DNA of 64,000 nucleotides from Corynebacterium yudongzhengii (GCF_003065405.1 NZ_CP026947.1:1240001-1304000), one strand, 5' to 3'. Positions 43,915-53,015 are shown, counted from the stretch's first letter. Notes: generated by a model not told the origin, from the sequence alone. Made by a program: numbers and translations.

Positions 43915-44856
43915 TTAGTTTTGGTGCGGGTGCGTGCCGATGGTGTGCGGGCCCCGCCACCCGGCGACCGGGAGGCGCAGCTTGCTCACGAGGCGGTCGG
44001 TAAAAGGTCGGTCATCGAGACGCACCCAGCGCACGGAGCGCTCGCCGCGCACCACCTCGATGCGGGCGCCGGGCGGCATGGCCACGGGCCGGAAGCCGTC
44101 CATGACCGCCATCGCCGGTGAAGTCGACGAGAGCGACTCCACCGCCACCGTCGAGCGCGGCGAGACGACCAGCGGCTTCGTAAACAGGGCGTGGGCGTTG
44201 TTCGGGACGACCAAGATGGCGTCGAGTTCCGGCCAGAGGACAGGCCCGCCGGCGGAGAAGGAATAGGCCGTCGAGCCCGTCGGGGTGGACACCAGCACGC
44301 CATCGCAGCCGAAGGAGCTGACCGGGCGGAAGTCGACCTCGAGGATCGCGTCGAGCACGCCGCGGCGGTTGAGGTTTTCGATGCTGACCTCGTTGAGCGC
44401 CCAGCTGGTGCCGAGCACCTCGCCGTTTTCGCCGGAGACCGTGACATCCAAGGTCATGCGTTCCTCGATGCGGTAGTCGCGCTCGATGACGCGCTGGATC
44501 GCGATGTCGAGGGAATCGGCCTCCCACTCGGCGAGAAAGCCCACGTGGCCGAGGTTGATGCCGAGCACCGGCAGGTCCTGGGCGTGGGCGAGGTCGGCGG
44601 CGCGCAGGAAGGTGCCATCGCCGCCGAGCACGAGCACGAGCTCGCAGCCGGCGGCGGCCTGCGGGGTGTGCTCGACGCGCGGCAGCGGGCAGAGCACGGG
44701 ATCGTCGTCGAGCGGGCGCGGGTCGTGCTGCGAGAGCACGCGGACCGTGATGCCGGCGGCGGTGAGCAGCTCCGCGGTACGCGACGCGGCGGAGACGTTG
44801 CTGGCCCTCCCGGTGTGCGGGACGAGCAGGATCTCGCGATCGGCGGTCTCGGTCAC
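43915..44856 (-). CDS. ppnK: ATP/polyphosphate NAD kinase
   Basis: 313 residues from GTG 44856 (MTETADREILLVPH). GGDGT site LVLVLGGDGTFLRAADL (about 73-89), then NLGHVGFLAE, the conserved ALNEVSIEN and the glycine-rich VSTPTGSTAYSFSAGGPV, all standard for NAD kinases. It makes NADP+. Its GTG overlaps the tlyA stop (GTGA). A longer frame upstream is antisense-like and lies inside tlyA. Confidence 0.95.
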   Translation of the reverse strand: MTETADREILLVPHTGRASNVSAASRTAELLTAAGITVRVLSQHDPRPLDDDPVLCPLPRVEHTPQAAAGCELVLVLGGDGTFLRAADLAHAQDLPVLGINLGHVGFLAEWEADSLDIAIQRVIERDYRIEERMTLDVTVSGENGEVLGTSWALNEVSIENLNRRGVLDAILEVDFRPVSSFGCDGVLVSTPTGSTAYSFSAGGPVLWPELDAILVVPNNAHALFTKPLVVSPRSTVAVESLSSTSPAMAVMDGFRPVAMPPGARIEVVRGERSVRWVRLDDRPFTDRLVSKLRLPVAGWRGPHTIGTHPHQN

Positions 44857-45677
44857 TGCGGTCCCTCCTTGACTGCGGTGTGCACCATCTGCTTCAGCTG
44901 GTCCCCGGTGCGCGCGCTCGCGCCGCCGTCTTTGACCAGCCACAGGAAATACTCTACGTTGCCGCTCGGCCCGGGCATCGGCGAGGCCGTGACCTGTTTC
45001 AGGCTCAAACCCAGCTCTTGGGTGAAGCGGGCGATCTCTGCCGTCACCTCGGCGCGCAGCTCCGGCGAGCGCACCACCCCGCCCGAGCCGAGGCGCTCCT
45101 TGCCCACCTCAAACTGGGGTTTGACCATCGGCAGCAGGTCGGCGCCCTCGCTTAAGACTTCCGCGATGGCCGGCAGCGTGAGCTTCAGGGAAATGAACGA
45201 TAAATCGCCCACCATGAGATCGCATGGCGTGCCGATCATCTCGTCCGTCAGATGCCGGATGTTCGTGCGATCGAGGACGGTGACCCGCTCGTCGTTTTGC
45301 AAACGCCACACCAGCTGGCCGTAGCCGACGTCGACGGCGACCACCTCGCGCGCGCCCTTGCGCAGCACGACGTCGGTGAAACCGCCCGTCGACGCCCCGG
45401 CGTCGAGCACTCGTCGGCCCTGCACGCTGAGCCCCTGCGGCTCGAAGGCGGCGAGCGCGCCGAGCAGCTTATGCGCCCCACGCGAAGCCCACTCCTCTTC
45501 CTCGGTCTCGGCGACCTTGATGGAGACATCCGGATCGACCATGGTGGCCGGCTTCTTCGCCACGAACCCACCCACCGATACTCGCTGGGCCTTGATCATC
45601 TCCACGGCCTGCTCACGGGAGCGGGCGATCTTGCGACGCACCAGCTCAGCATCCAGTCGGCGGCGGGCTACAGCCAT
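44853..45677 (-). CDS. tlyA: TlyA-family 16S/23S rRNA 2'-O-methyltransferase
   Basis: The 274-residue protein starts MAVARRRLDAELVRRK. N-terminal S4-type RNA-binding domain (about 5-60), then the FtsJ-like domain: RVLDAGASTGGFTDVVLRKGA (SAM site, about 89-109), VVAVDVGYGQLVW and LMVGDLSFISLKLTLP with the catalytic KDKE-type residues. In M. tuberculosis TlyA methylates both 16S and 23S rRNA and loss gives capreomycin resistance. It overlaps ppnK. Confidence 0.93.
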   Translation of the reverse strand: MAVARRRLDAELVRRKIARSREQAVEMIKAQRVSVGGFVAKKPATMVDPDVSIKVAETEEEEWASRGAHKLLGALAAFEPQGLSVQGRRVLDAGASTGGFTDVVLRKGAREVVAVDVGYGQLVWRLQNDERVTVLDRTNIRHLTDEMIGTPCDLMVGDLSFISLKLTLPAIAEVLSEGADLLPMVKPQFEVGKERLGSGGVVRSPELRAEVTAEIARFTQELGLSLKQVTASPMPGPSGNVEYFLWLVKDGGASARTGDQLKQMVHTAVKEGPQ

Positions 45678-45696
45678 GGCTCTCTCTTCTCTACGG

Positions 45697-45864
45697 TCAG
45701 TTGTTCTGCAGGGCGTCGTTTAAGATCCGGTGGGCGGCCTCGAGCTGTTCGGCCTCGGCGGCGAGGCTCCCGGCAGGCTCGTCGAAAATGCCGTCGAGTT
45801 TCTCCGCCAGCTCCTCGGGGCTGATCGACGGGCGCGAAGGGTCCTGCGGTTTCGGCGCTACCAC
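45697..45864 (-). CDS. Small conserved protein between HAD phosphatase and tlyA
   Basis: 55 residues from GTG 45864 (VVAPKPQDPSRPSI). It is acidic and helical, ending EQLEAAHRILNDALQ. The start lies inside the end of the HAD gene (overlap GTGGTAG), so translation is coupled. A similar tiny ORF sits at this place in mycobacteria (Rv1693), which supports that it is real. No function known. Confidence 0.65.
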   Translation of the reverse strand: MVAPKPQDPSRPSISPEELAEKLDGIFDEPAGSLAAEAEQLEAAHRILNDALQNN

Positions 45865-46841
45865 CAGGCGCTCGCCGCCTTCTCCGCGGCCGCGGACATC
45901 GGCCGGATCAGCTCCGGCGGACGGCGCAGCGACCACGCCACCTCGAGCACGGTGCGGAGGGCGGCGAGAGGGTCGGCGGCGTCGTCGCCACGCTCGAGGA
46001 GGACGTCGGCGCCGTCGACGCGCGCGGTGAACCCGCCCTGAGCGCCGGGCACAAGCTCCTCGGGCCGGCGGTGCAGATCCCGCAGGTCCTGGGCGATATA
46101 GGTGGGGCGCTGCTCCGCTGGGGCTTCGAGCAGCGCGATCGGCCCGGAGACGCCCGTGAGCACATGGAAGGTGGGCATCTTCGCGGCGTTGCCGCCTTCA
46201 ATGTCGGTATCCAGGCGGTCCCCGACGGCCAGTGGGCGCTGCGCGCCAAGGACTTTGGCGGCCTGCTGTAACATCGTCGGCTGCGGCTTGCCAGCAGCGG
46301 CCGGGCGCACGCCCGTCGCCGAGACCAGCGCCGCGACGAGCGAGCCGTTGCCCACGGCCAGACCGCGCTCAGTCGGCAGCGTGGTATCGAGGTTCGAGGC
46401 GATATAGGTCGCGCCGGCGTGCAGGGCATACGCGGCCTCCGAGAGCACCGCCCAGTCGGTCTCCGGGTTGTGGCCGTGCAACACGACCTCAGGGTTCTCA
46501 TCTGCGGAGTCCACGACCTCAAGCTCCGCCGCCCGCGCCAGGTCGCGGAAGGATTCGGAGCCGACGATTAAGACCTTCGTGCCGGCCGGGTAGCTCTCGC
46601 GTACCAGGGACACGGCCGACTGCGCTGAGGTCAACACCTGCTTGTCTGTGACCTCGAGGCCAATGGTCTGCAGGCGCTTGGCCACGTCCTCCGGCGCCCG
46701 CGAGGCGTTATTCGTGATGTAGATGGTGTTCAGCGACGAGGCGGTGAGGGTCTCGACCGCGTGCGGGATGGCGCGGCCGCCCTCCCATACGGTGCCGTCG
46801 AGATCCAGCAGCAATGAGTCGTAGAAGTCCAGCAAGCTCAT
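45858..46841 (-). CDS. HAD-superfamily sugar/nitrophenyl phosphatase (NagD type)
   Basis: 327 residues from ATG 46841 (a GTG two codons earlier is possible). HAD motif I LLLDLDGTVWEG near residue 12; motif II IYITNNASRAP (about 40-50); motif III/IV LAVGDRLDTDIEGGNAA (about 214-230). The cap type between motifs II and III resembles NagD/p-nitrophenylphosphatase. It dephosphorylates a small metabolite; the true substrate is unknown. The C-terminal 80 residues go beyond the HAD core. Syntenic with Rv1692, described as a glycerol 3-phosphate phosphatase. Confidence 0.87.
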   Translation of the reverse strand: MSLLDFYDSLLLDLDGTVWEGGRAIPHAVETLTASSLNTIYITNNASRAPEDVAKRLQTIGLEVTDKQVLTSAQSAVSLVRESYPAGTKVLIVGSESFRDLARAAELEVVDSADENPEVVLHGHNPETDWAVLSEAAYALHAGATYIASNLDTTLPTERGLAVGNGSLVAALVSATGVRPAAAGKPQPTMLQQAAKVLGAQRPLAVGDRLDTDIEGGNAAKMPTFHVLTGVSGPIALLEAPAEQRPTYIAQDLRDLHRRPEELVPGAQGGFTARVDGADVLLERGDDAADPLAALRTVLEVAWSLRRPPELIRPMSAAAEKAASAWW

Positions 46842-46875
46842 GGTCACTCAGTCTATCGGTACTTTAAGGAGGCGC

Positions 46876-47727
46876 TTAGTCGGCCGCACGTTCGGCCGCG
46901 TCGGTCACCCCGTCAGTATCCTGCGCTGCCGCGTGCTTGAACCAGCGGCGGGCTTCTTCGGTGCGCCCGAGCTCCTCCAACGCATCCGCGTAGGCATAGG
47001 ACAGGCGCCCGGCGCTTTCGCCCGTGGCATCCAAGGAAGGCTGCAGGCGCTCCAGCGTGACGACTGCCGACTCCACCTGCCCCAAATCACGGCGCGCACC
47101 GGCCACCACGATGCCCAGCTCAATCCGGGAGGCCGGATCGAGCTCGCGCGCCTCTTCACTGCGGCTGAGCTCGATGGCTTTCTGCGGGCGGCCGAGGCCA
47201 CGCTCGCAGTCCGCCATGACGGCCAAAAGACCCGGCCCGCCGGAGATACGCCGCGCCGCGCGCAGCTCGGAGAGCGCCTCCTTCCACTCCCCTGCCCGGT
47301 AGGCGACGATGCCGTTCGACTCGCGCACCACGCCGACGCGACCGGCGCGGTTCTTCGCCGCCCGCGCGTGCCGCAGGGCGAGCTGCGGGTCGTCGTCGAG
47401 AAGATCGACCGCCATGATCATGTGCTTGGCGACGGCCTCCGCGTTCTCCTTCGACAGCACCCGTAGATCCTGGCGCACCAGCGGATCGAGGTCCTTGATG
47501 TTGATGCCCTCCGGGATATCGGGCTCATTGTCGCGGATCTGGTCGCGTTCCTCGCGGAAGTTCTTGCGCGAGGGCCCGAAGCTGGTGTTCTGGTTGCGTT
47601 TCGCACCGCCTCGCTGGGAGTGCTTCTTGGAGCGCTTCTTGTGGTGGGGGCGTCGTCCGCCGGACTTCTCCGAGGCGTGATCTTTCGCGCGGGGCTCTTT
47701 CGCGTTCTGATCGTCCGGTTCAGTCAT
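46876..47727 (-). CDS. Tetratricopeptide-repeat protein with basic N-terminus
   Basis: 283 residues from MTEPDDQNAKEP; AAAGGA lies 7 bp upstream. Residues about 10-60 are disordered and rich in Lys, Arg, His, Ser and Gly. From about 75 on, TPR-like helical pairs repeat (ALRHARAAKNRAGRVGVVRE, WKEALSELRAARRIS, PQKAIELSRSEEARELD, YADALEELGRTEEARRWF). It matches Rv1691 in position. It is probably a protein-binding scaffold; no enzyme motif. First gene of the long minus-strand block. Confidence 0.85.
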   Translation of the reverse strand: MTEPDDQNAKEPRAKDHASEKSGGRRPHHKKRSKKHSQRGGAKRNQNTSFGPSRKNFREERDQIRDNEPDIPEGINIKDLDPLVRQDLRVLSKENAEAVAKHMIMAVDLLDDDPQLALRHARAAKNRAGRVGVVRESNGIVAYRAGEWKEALSELRAARRISGGPGLLAVMADCERGLGRPQKAIELSRSEEARELDPASRIELGIVVAGARRDLGQVESAVVTLERLQPSLDATGESAGRLSYAYADALEELGRTEEARRWFKHAAAQDTDGVTDAAERAAD

Positions 47728-47860
47728 GCGGATCCTTTCTGCACCTAAATGTGGCTCCTGCACGGAGGGCTCCTCGATCTTTCCGATCATAGCGCCCGCA
47801 CCACACCAAGCGTGATTCTGGCTGGGCTCATAGCAGAGCAATTCCCTAAGGTATAAGTCG

Positions 47861-48598
47861 ATGGAGACCTTCCTCTTCGACGCCGGCACCCTGATACCAG
47901 CTTGTGCCCCCACCGGCACTGTGCGCGTTGCCGATTCCTGGCGCCAGGTCGACGGTCACGTCCGTCGACTCGATCTGCACCGGGAGCGTTTCGCCAGTTC
48001 GGTCGCCCGCTACGCACCGGGCCTCGATGCCGACGCTCTAGTCGACGCCGCCGCCCGGAAGGTACCGGATGTTGGCGAGTGGTTTCCCCGGGTGCGGCTT
48101 ATCGACGACTGCCTCTACTGTGATCTGCGCCCCGGACCACCGCGGCGGCCCACGGTGAAGGTAGCGGTCCTCTCCCCGGGGGATCCGCGCTCGAACCCGC
48201 GGGTCAAAGGCCCGGATCTCGGCCTCGGCGGCGAGCTAATCGCTCATGCCCGCACCCGTGGTGTCGACGAGGTCCTGCTGCGCAGCGCTGAAGGACTCCT
48301 CCTCGAGACCGCGTATGCCGCCCTCGTGTGGTGGGAGGGCGATACTCTGTGCGCCCCTCATCTGGACCTTCCGGTGCTTCCCAGCGTGACCCGCCGGCTG
48401 GTCGAAGACCACGCCGCGCAGCTAGGTATCGAGGTGCGTCACGTCCACGCGACCCTCGCGGATCTCGACGGCCGCGAAACCTGGTTACTCAATGCGTATC
48501 AGGGCCTGCGCCTCGTCACTGATTGGGTCGGCGCAGACCTCATCCCCGGCCCACCCCACCGCTTCCAGGCGTGGCGTAAGGCCCTGGACGAGACCTAA
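47861..48598 (+). CDS. pabC: Aminodeoxychorismate lyase (class IV aminotransferase)
   Basis: The 245-residue protein starts METFLFDAGTLIP. Fold type IV PLP enzyme: RRLDLHRERFASSVARY near residue 36, the PLP Lys in NPRVKGPDLGLG (about 110-121), Glu in AEGLLLETAYAALVWW and a C-terminal LPSVTRRLVEDHA. It cleaves aminodeoxychorismate to 4-aminobenzoate and pyruvate for folate. Convergent partner pabAB makes the substrate; the two stops overlap by 4 bp. It is shorter than branched-chain aminotransferases, supporting PabC. Confidence 0.86.
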   Translation: METFLFDAGTLIPACAPTGTVRVADSWRQVDGHVRRLDLHRERFASSVARYAPGLDADALVDAAARKVPDVGEWFPRVRLIDDCLYCDLRPGPPRRPTVKVAVLSPGDPRSNPRVKGPDLGLGGELIAHARTRGVDEVLLRSAEGLLLETAYAALVWWEGDTLCAPHLDLPVLPSVTRRLVEDHAAQLGIEVRHVHATLADLDGRETWLLNAYQGLRLVTDWVGADLIPGPPHRFQAWRKALDET

Positions 48599-50541
48599 AA
48601 GGCGTTGAGGTGATCGTCGAGATCCATGCCCAGCGCCACGCCCAGCGTGCGGGCCTTGACCAGCGTTTCCTCCCACTCCTCGGCGGCGTCGGAACGCGCG
48701 GTGATCGCCCCGCCCATGCCGAACTCCAGGTGATCGGCGTGATGGACGATGGTCCGGATGACTATCGATAAATCCACCGTCCCATCGACGGAGATATAGC
48801 CCAGCGCCCCCGAATACACCCCGCGCGGGCCGGCCTCGAGCGTGCGCAGGATCTCCATCGAACGCTCCTTCGGAGCACCCGTCATCGAGCCGCCGGGAAA
48901 CGCCGCGCGCACCGCGTCGAGAGCTCCATAGGGTTTAGCCAGCGTGCCGCGGATCGTGCTCACGAGCTGGTGGGCACCGGTGTGCGTTTCGACGTCGAAA
49001 AGCAACGGCACATGGACGCTGCCCGGCACGCAGACGCGCGAGAGGTCGTTGCGGAGAAGATCGACGATCATGAGGTTTTCGGCCCGCTCTTTCACGGAGC
49101 TTAAGAGCTCTCCGGCTAGGCGTTTATCCTCGGCCGTATCCTCCGAGCGCCGCCTGGTGCCTTTGATCGGCTTGGCCTCGACGTGGCCGCGCGCGTCCAC
49201 CTTGAGGAAGCGCTCCGGCGACGCCGAGAGCACGTGGCAGCCCGAAAACGCCAGGTAGGCGGCGTAGGGGCGCGGCGACAGGGTACGCAGGCGCCGATAG
49301 AGCTGCCAGGGATCGCTGCGCGTCTCGACGCGAATGTGGTTCGTCAAGCACAGCTCGTAGCTTTCGCCGGCGGCGATCTTCTCCTGGCACTTATCGATGA
49401 GCTCGAGGTAGTCCGCACGGCCATGGCGAAGCTTCAGCTCACCGATTGCGGGAGGGGCCGGAAGTGTAGGCGGCTGCGCACTCATGCCGCGCAGCCTCTC
49501 GGCTGTTGCGTTTACCCATTCATGCTGGCAGGTCTTCACGTTCTCGTCGCTGAGCGCCAGCACCCAGGCCTGCGCATCGACGACAGCGACGGCGCGATCC
49601 GCGAAGACGAACACGCTCGCCTCGGCCTCGTAGCCGAGGTATCCCACCCAGCCGGGGGTAAACGGAAGATCCGCTGCTTCTAGGCCTTCGTCGCCGAGAT
49701 CGATGACCTGCACGGCCCCCAACGTCTGCTCGATGCGATCCAAAACGCCATCTGCCTCGACGACACGCGCTAACGGGCCTACCCCCGAGCCACAGACCGA
49801 CACCCCGTCGCCGGTGGCAGTATCCAGCCACCACGCGTAATCGTCGCCGCGAAAGAGCTGGTCGAAGATGGTTTCGGCGCAGGCGGGCGTCGACACGCGG
49901 CGAGCGTAGAGCCGCCACGGCGCAGGTGCCGCTTGTCGACGACCCCACGCCTCAGCCTGCGCAAAAAACCGAGCGAGAAGCTCACGGCCGTGCTCCGAGC
50001 AGATGGACTCGGGATGCGTCTGGATGCCCCACTGCGGGCGACTGATCCGGTGCAGCCCCATGACGATCTCGCCATCACGAGCGTCGATGACGAGGTCATC
50101 ACAGGCCGCGCAGGCATGGGGATCAACGATCAGCGAGTGGTAGCGCACCATGGCCACCGGCGAGTCGAGAGTATCGAACAACCCCGTGGATTCGTGGTGG
50201 ATCTCCGCGACCTCGCCATGGACCGGGCGTGGGGCGCGGATGATGGGCACCCCAGCGTCGTAGGCGATGGCCTGCATGCCGAGGCAGATGCCGAGCACCG
50301 GGACCTCAGCCTGCTCGATCGCGTGCCGGGAGATCCCCAGATCCGCGGCGCACTCAGGATTGCCAGGCCCAGGCGAGACGACGATCGCGTCATAGGTGCT
50401 CAACCACTGCGGGACGGCGGAGTCTTCGACGGGCGGGGCGTCGTTAAGGACAATGTCAGGCAATTGACCGGTGATGACCGCAATGTCATGGGCCACGTTG
50501 TACGTGAAAGAGTCGTGGTTATCGATGAGAAGTACCCGCAC
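48595..50541 (-). CDS. pabAB: Aminodeoxychorismate synthase, fused PabA-PabB
   Basis: 648 residues from GTG 50541 (VRVLLIDNHDSFTYN); AAAGG lies upstream. N-terminal glutaminase (about 1-195) with VVSPGPGNPE, the Cys nucleophile in GICLGMQAIAYD and THPESI. C-terminal chorismate-utilising domain (about 220-645) with SYELCLTNHI, VEAKPIKGTRRR, FPGGSMTGAPKERSMEIL and GMGGAITARSD. PIKGT, with its Lys, is diagnostic of PabB rather than TrpE (PIAGT). It makes 4-amino-4-deoxychorismate from chorismate and glutamine. Confidence 0.95.
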   Translation of the reverse strand: MRVLLIDNHDSFTYNVAHDIAVITGQLPDIVLNDAPPVEDSAVPQWLSTYDAIVVSPGPGNPECAADLGISRHAIEQAEVPVLGICLGMQAIAYDAGVPIIRAPRPVHGEVAEIHHESTGLFDTLDSPVAMVRYHSLIVDPHACAACDDLVIDARDGEIVMGLHRISRPQWGIQTHPESICSEHGRELLARFFAQAEAWGRRQAAPAPWRLYARRVSTPACAETIFDQLFRGDDYAWWLDTATGDGVSVCGSGVGPLARVVEADGVLDRIEQTLGAVQVIDLGDEGLEAADLPFTPGWVGYLGYEAEASVFVFADRAVAVVDAQAWVLALSDENVKTCQHEWVNATAERLRGMSAQPPTLPAPPAIGELKLRHGRADYLELIDKCQEKIAAGESYELCLTNHIRVETRSDPWQLYRRLRTLSPRPYAAYLAFSGCHVLSASPERFLKVDARGHVEAKPIKGTRRRSEDTAEDKRLAGELLSSVKERAENLMIVDLLRNDLSRVCVPGSVHVPLLFDVETHTGAHQLVSTIRGTLAKPYGALDAVRAAFPGGSMTGAPKERSMEILRTLEAGPRGVYSGALGYISVDGTVDLSIVIRTIVHHADHLEFGMGGAITARSDAAEEWEETLVKARTLGVALGMDLDDHLNAF

Positions 50542-50633
50542 GGACGTCCACCTTTCCCCTTTTTGTCCGGCCGACTGGAGCCGATTAGGGACAGTACCGT
50601 TAAGGCGCGGGTGGACGGTGCGCGGGGGTGCTA

Positions 50634-52061
50634 CTACCGCGGGAAGTGGCCCCACACGAAGTCGGCTGCTCGGTCGAGGTTTAAGACCATAGCCAGGGCG
50701 TGGTTGGTGGCGGACTTGGGCAAAATCGGGATCGTCTCATCGGCGTGCCAGGTCAATTCACTGAAGCCGAGCCCCTCCCAATCGTTGCGTAGCTGGGTGG
50801 CCGATTCGAAGGGAACGATGTCGTCGTTGACGGCATGGAAGAGGAAGACTGGGGCGTTCGGAACGAACTTGCCGACGCGCTGACGCTCAATCTCCGTGGT
50901 CAGCGGCGCGTAGCGCTCGATCACAGCGGTAAGCCGTTCGCCTTGGGCGGTCCAGGTGTCGTCGGTCTCGAGGCCGTAGTGTCCCACTAGGCCGGGGACG
51001 CAGTAGTGGCGGACGTCGTCAAGCGCTTGTTGCCCGGTGGCGCTCAGATCGCCACGCACGACCTCCTTTAAGGCAGGATCCTTATCCAACAGGGTGTTGA
51101 GGGCTAACAGCGAGTAGGAACCGGCGCCGGTACCGTTGAACTGATCGATGGTGGTGCCGGGGCTGACGGTGGGGCCACCAGCGGCTGTGGCGACAATGTT
51201 GAGCTCGGGGGCGTAGACTTCGGCCCGCTCGGCGGCCGCCGCAGCGGCACCGCCGCCTTGCGAGTAGCCGTGAATACCCACCGGAGCCTCGGGGCTCACG
51301 CCCAGCTCCTGTGCCGCGGCGATCGCATCCAGGGTCGATTGTCCGGAGGCGATGTTGTCGAGGTAGGCTTGGTGGCCATCGGCGTTGCGATGATGATCGA
51401 TCAGCACGACGGCGGCACCGCGCTCGAGGTGGACGCCCACGGGGATGGCCTCATACGGGAAGACCATATCGAAAGGATCGATGCGGATCTCCGGCCCGCT
51501 TTGGATGGAGAGCGACGGGTCGCAGTGCTGGCCGGTTCCCTGGGTGCCGGCAGGCACAGCGACGAGCGGGCGCTCGCCTGGGCCGGTCCACGGCTTGTTC
51601 GGATCGATGTAGATGGCAGTGTCTTCGCTAGCGTTGCCCAGCGAATCCGTTGAGCGGTACTGGTACCGAGTCGCCTTCGCGTCCCACAGGCGATCGTCGA
51701 TCATGAGTGAGGCCTCTTCCGTGTTCACGACGGTGCCAGCGCCCTCAGCGCGCGGTGGGGCCTCGGGCAGGTGGTTGAACGGGGAGTCGGCCACGATTGC
51801 TTCTTCCTCGGGCGTGAACTCGGGTGCCGGCGCGTAGTCGGGGCTTCCTGTGATGAGGTTTTCGGGATTCGGGTTAGGAAGCCGACCGTAGAGGGGCACC
51901 TCGGCGGGTTCCGACGACAGCGTGGTCGGGAGTTCCGGCGCGGCCGATTGTGCGAGCGCAGCGGGCGCGGAAGGGACGAGCAGTGCGCAGCTGAGTGCAC
52001 TCGCAAGGGCGAGGCGTGCCGGTTTGGTCTTGGAAGAAGATCGCTTGTGATCGGATAGAAT
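50634..52061 (-). CDS. Secreted lipase (LIP family), without a canonical start codon
   Basis: The mature part has the LIP family pattern: LVAVPAGTQGTGQHC, GAAVVLIDHH, nucleophile elbow IHGYSQGGGAAAAAAE, and APVFLFHAVNDDIVPFES with the acid, and ATNHAL with the His. It hydrolyses triacylglycerols or other lipids outside the cell. A full signal peptide (KRSSSKTKPARLALASALSC then ALLVPSAPAALA) precedes it in frame, but no ATG, GTG or TTG stands before it. GAGG sits 8 bp ahead of an ATT at 52061, used here as provisional start. The next in-frame GTG (51899) would drop the signal. Confidence 0.8.
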   Translation of the reverse strand: MLSDHKRSSSKTKPARLALASALSCALLVPSAPAALAQSAAPELPTTLSSEPAEVPLYGRLPNPNPENLITGSPDYAPAPEFTPEEEAIVADSPFNHLPEAPPRAEGAGTVVNTEEASLMIDDRLWDAKATRYQYRSTDSLGNASEDTAIYIDPNKPWTGPGERPLVAVPAGTQGTGQHCDPSLSIQSGPEIRIDPFDMVFPYEAIPVGVHLERGAAVVLIDHHRNADGHQAYLDNIASGQSTLDAIAAAQELGVSPEAPVGIHGYSQGGGAAAAAAERAEVYAPELNIVATAAGGPTVSPGTTIDQFNGTGAGSYSLLALNTLLDKDPALKEVVRGDLSATGQQALDDVRHYCVPGLVGHYGLETDDTWTAQGERLTAVIERYAPLTTEIERQRVGKFVPNAPVFLFHAVNDDIVPFESATQLRNDWEGLGFSELTWHADETIPILPKSATNHALAMVLNLDRAADFVWGHFPR

Positions 52062-52296
52062 TATATGCCCCTCAGCTTTTCCTTTAACTTACCTGTGTTA
52101 TAAAATTATTAACATATAAACGTAGCTGAAGGTATCCATGGTCACAAATCTACTCTTAATGTCGTATACGCCACGATCTGGAGGCGTTGCGGGGTCGTGG
52201 CATGTCGGTCGTGCTGGGGCCAGTGGGATGCAGAGCCGTAGAGTTGATGGAGCTCTCCCAATGGAGATTCGGCTTCGCGTGATCGGCCTGTATTAG
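52062..52296. other. AT-rich promoter-side region and start of the repeat stretch
   Basis: No gene is supported. The first about 80 bp are AT-rich (TTATAAAATTATTAACATATAAA) and probably hold the lipase promoter on the minus strand. The rest shows no clear structure. Confidence 0.5.
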
Positions 52297-52912
52297 GGCG
52301 CCGTGACTTCCGATTACGCACGTGCGTATTGGGGGCGCGGCCCAATCCACCGAACCGCAGTCGTAGGCTCCACCACTATGCCGTGGCATAATCCCAGGGC
52401 ACATTACGCACGTGCGTGAAATTCTGAGGCTTAAGGTGACAGTGCACCTCGGTCGCCTATGAGTTCCTCTGGATTAATTGATTTGCTTTTACGCACGTGC
52501 GTAAAAGCAGAGGTCGACTCCGTAACTCCACCAGAGGGTTCTCGTGTACCTTTGCGTATCCCGGAACCCATTGAATCCGGCTTACGCACGTGCGTAAAAA
52601 CCAGAGGCTTCAGGTGACAGCGTGTGTCGTGCGCCTATCAGTTCCCCGGGATTCATCGCTTCCCGATTACGCACGCGCGTAATCGGGCGCATTCTAATCC
52701 CAGAACCGCATTAGCGACGACTGACGGCGGTCACCCCGCCGCACGACGACCCTTTATGCCACGGCATAATCCTCAACATCATTACGCACGTGCGTAAAGC
52801 CTTCGGCCCGCACTATGCCGCGGCATAAGGGTTCTGCGGTTGTTTCCGTTCGCATGTTAAGAACCTATGAGTTTTTCGCGATTCATCGATTTCCGATTAC
52901 GCACACACGTAA
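52297..52912 (+). repeat. Cluster of palindromes (type 1 ACGCACGTGCGT, type 2 TATGCC-nn-GGCATA)
   Basis: Type 1 copies: 52315-52328, 52406-52417, 52485-52508, 52582-52597, 52662-52687 (centre changed), 52782-52797, and a decayed one at 52897-52912. Type 2 copies: 52377-52390, 52755-52768 and 52814-52827. Before several type 1 copies stands the lead CCTATGAGTTCC...GGGATTCATCGATTTCCGATT, and further upstream AGGCTT-AGGTGACAG (52426 and 52605). The cluster lies just past the 3' end of the rRNA operon. No open frame in it has coding character. Confidence 0.8.
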
Positions 52913-53015
52913 ACCCCCACACACATAAAAAGAGTGTGGTGACCCACCCAACCCCCAACAAGAGGTACACAGGCAGACCACCACACACACATTTACTTAT
53001 CCATACCACAATTGT

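Noticed and set aside
48595..50541. Anthranilate synthase (TrpEG fusion)
   Set aside because: The PIKGT motif and the convergent pabC point to aminodeoxychorismate synthase.
52485..52508. parS sites for ParB
   Set aside because: The centre CACGTG is shared with parS, but the flanks (ACG...CGT) differ from the highly conserved TTTCACGTGAAA arms, and the copies are tandem next to rRNA rather than near the origin.
52297..52912. CRISPR array
   Set aside because: The repeats are short palindromes with irregular spacing, variable arms and two different cores. There are no equal-length unique spacers and no cas genes.
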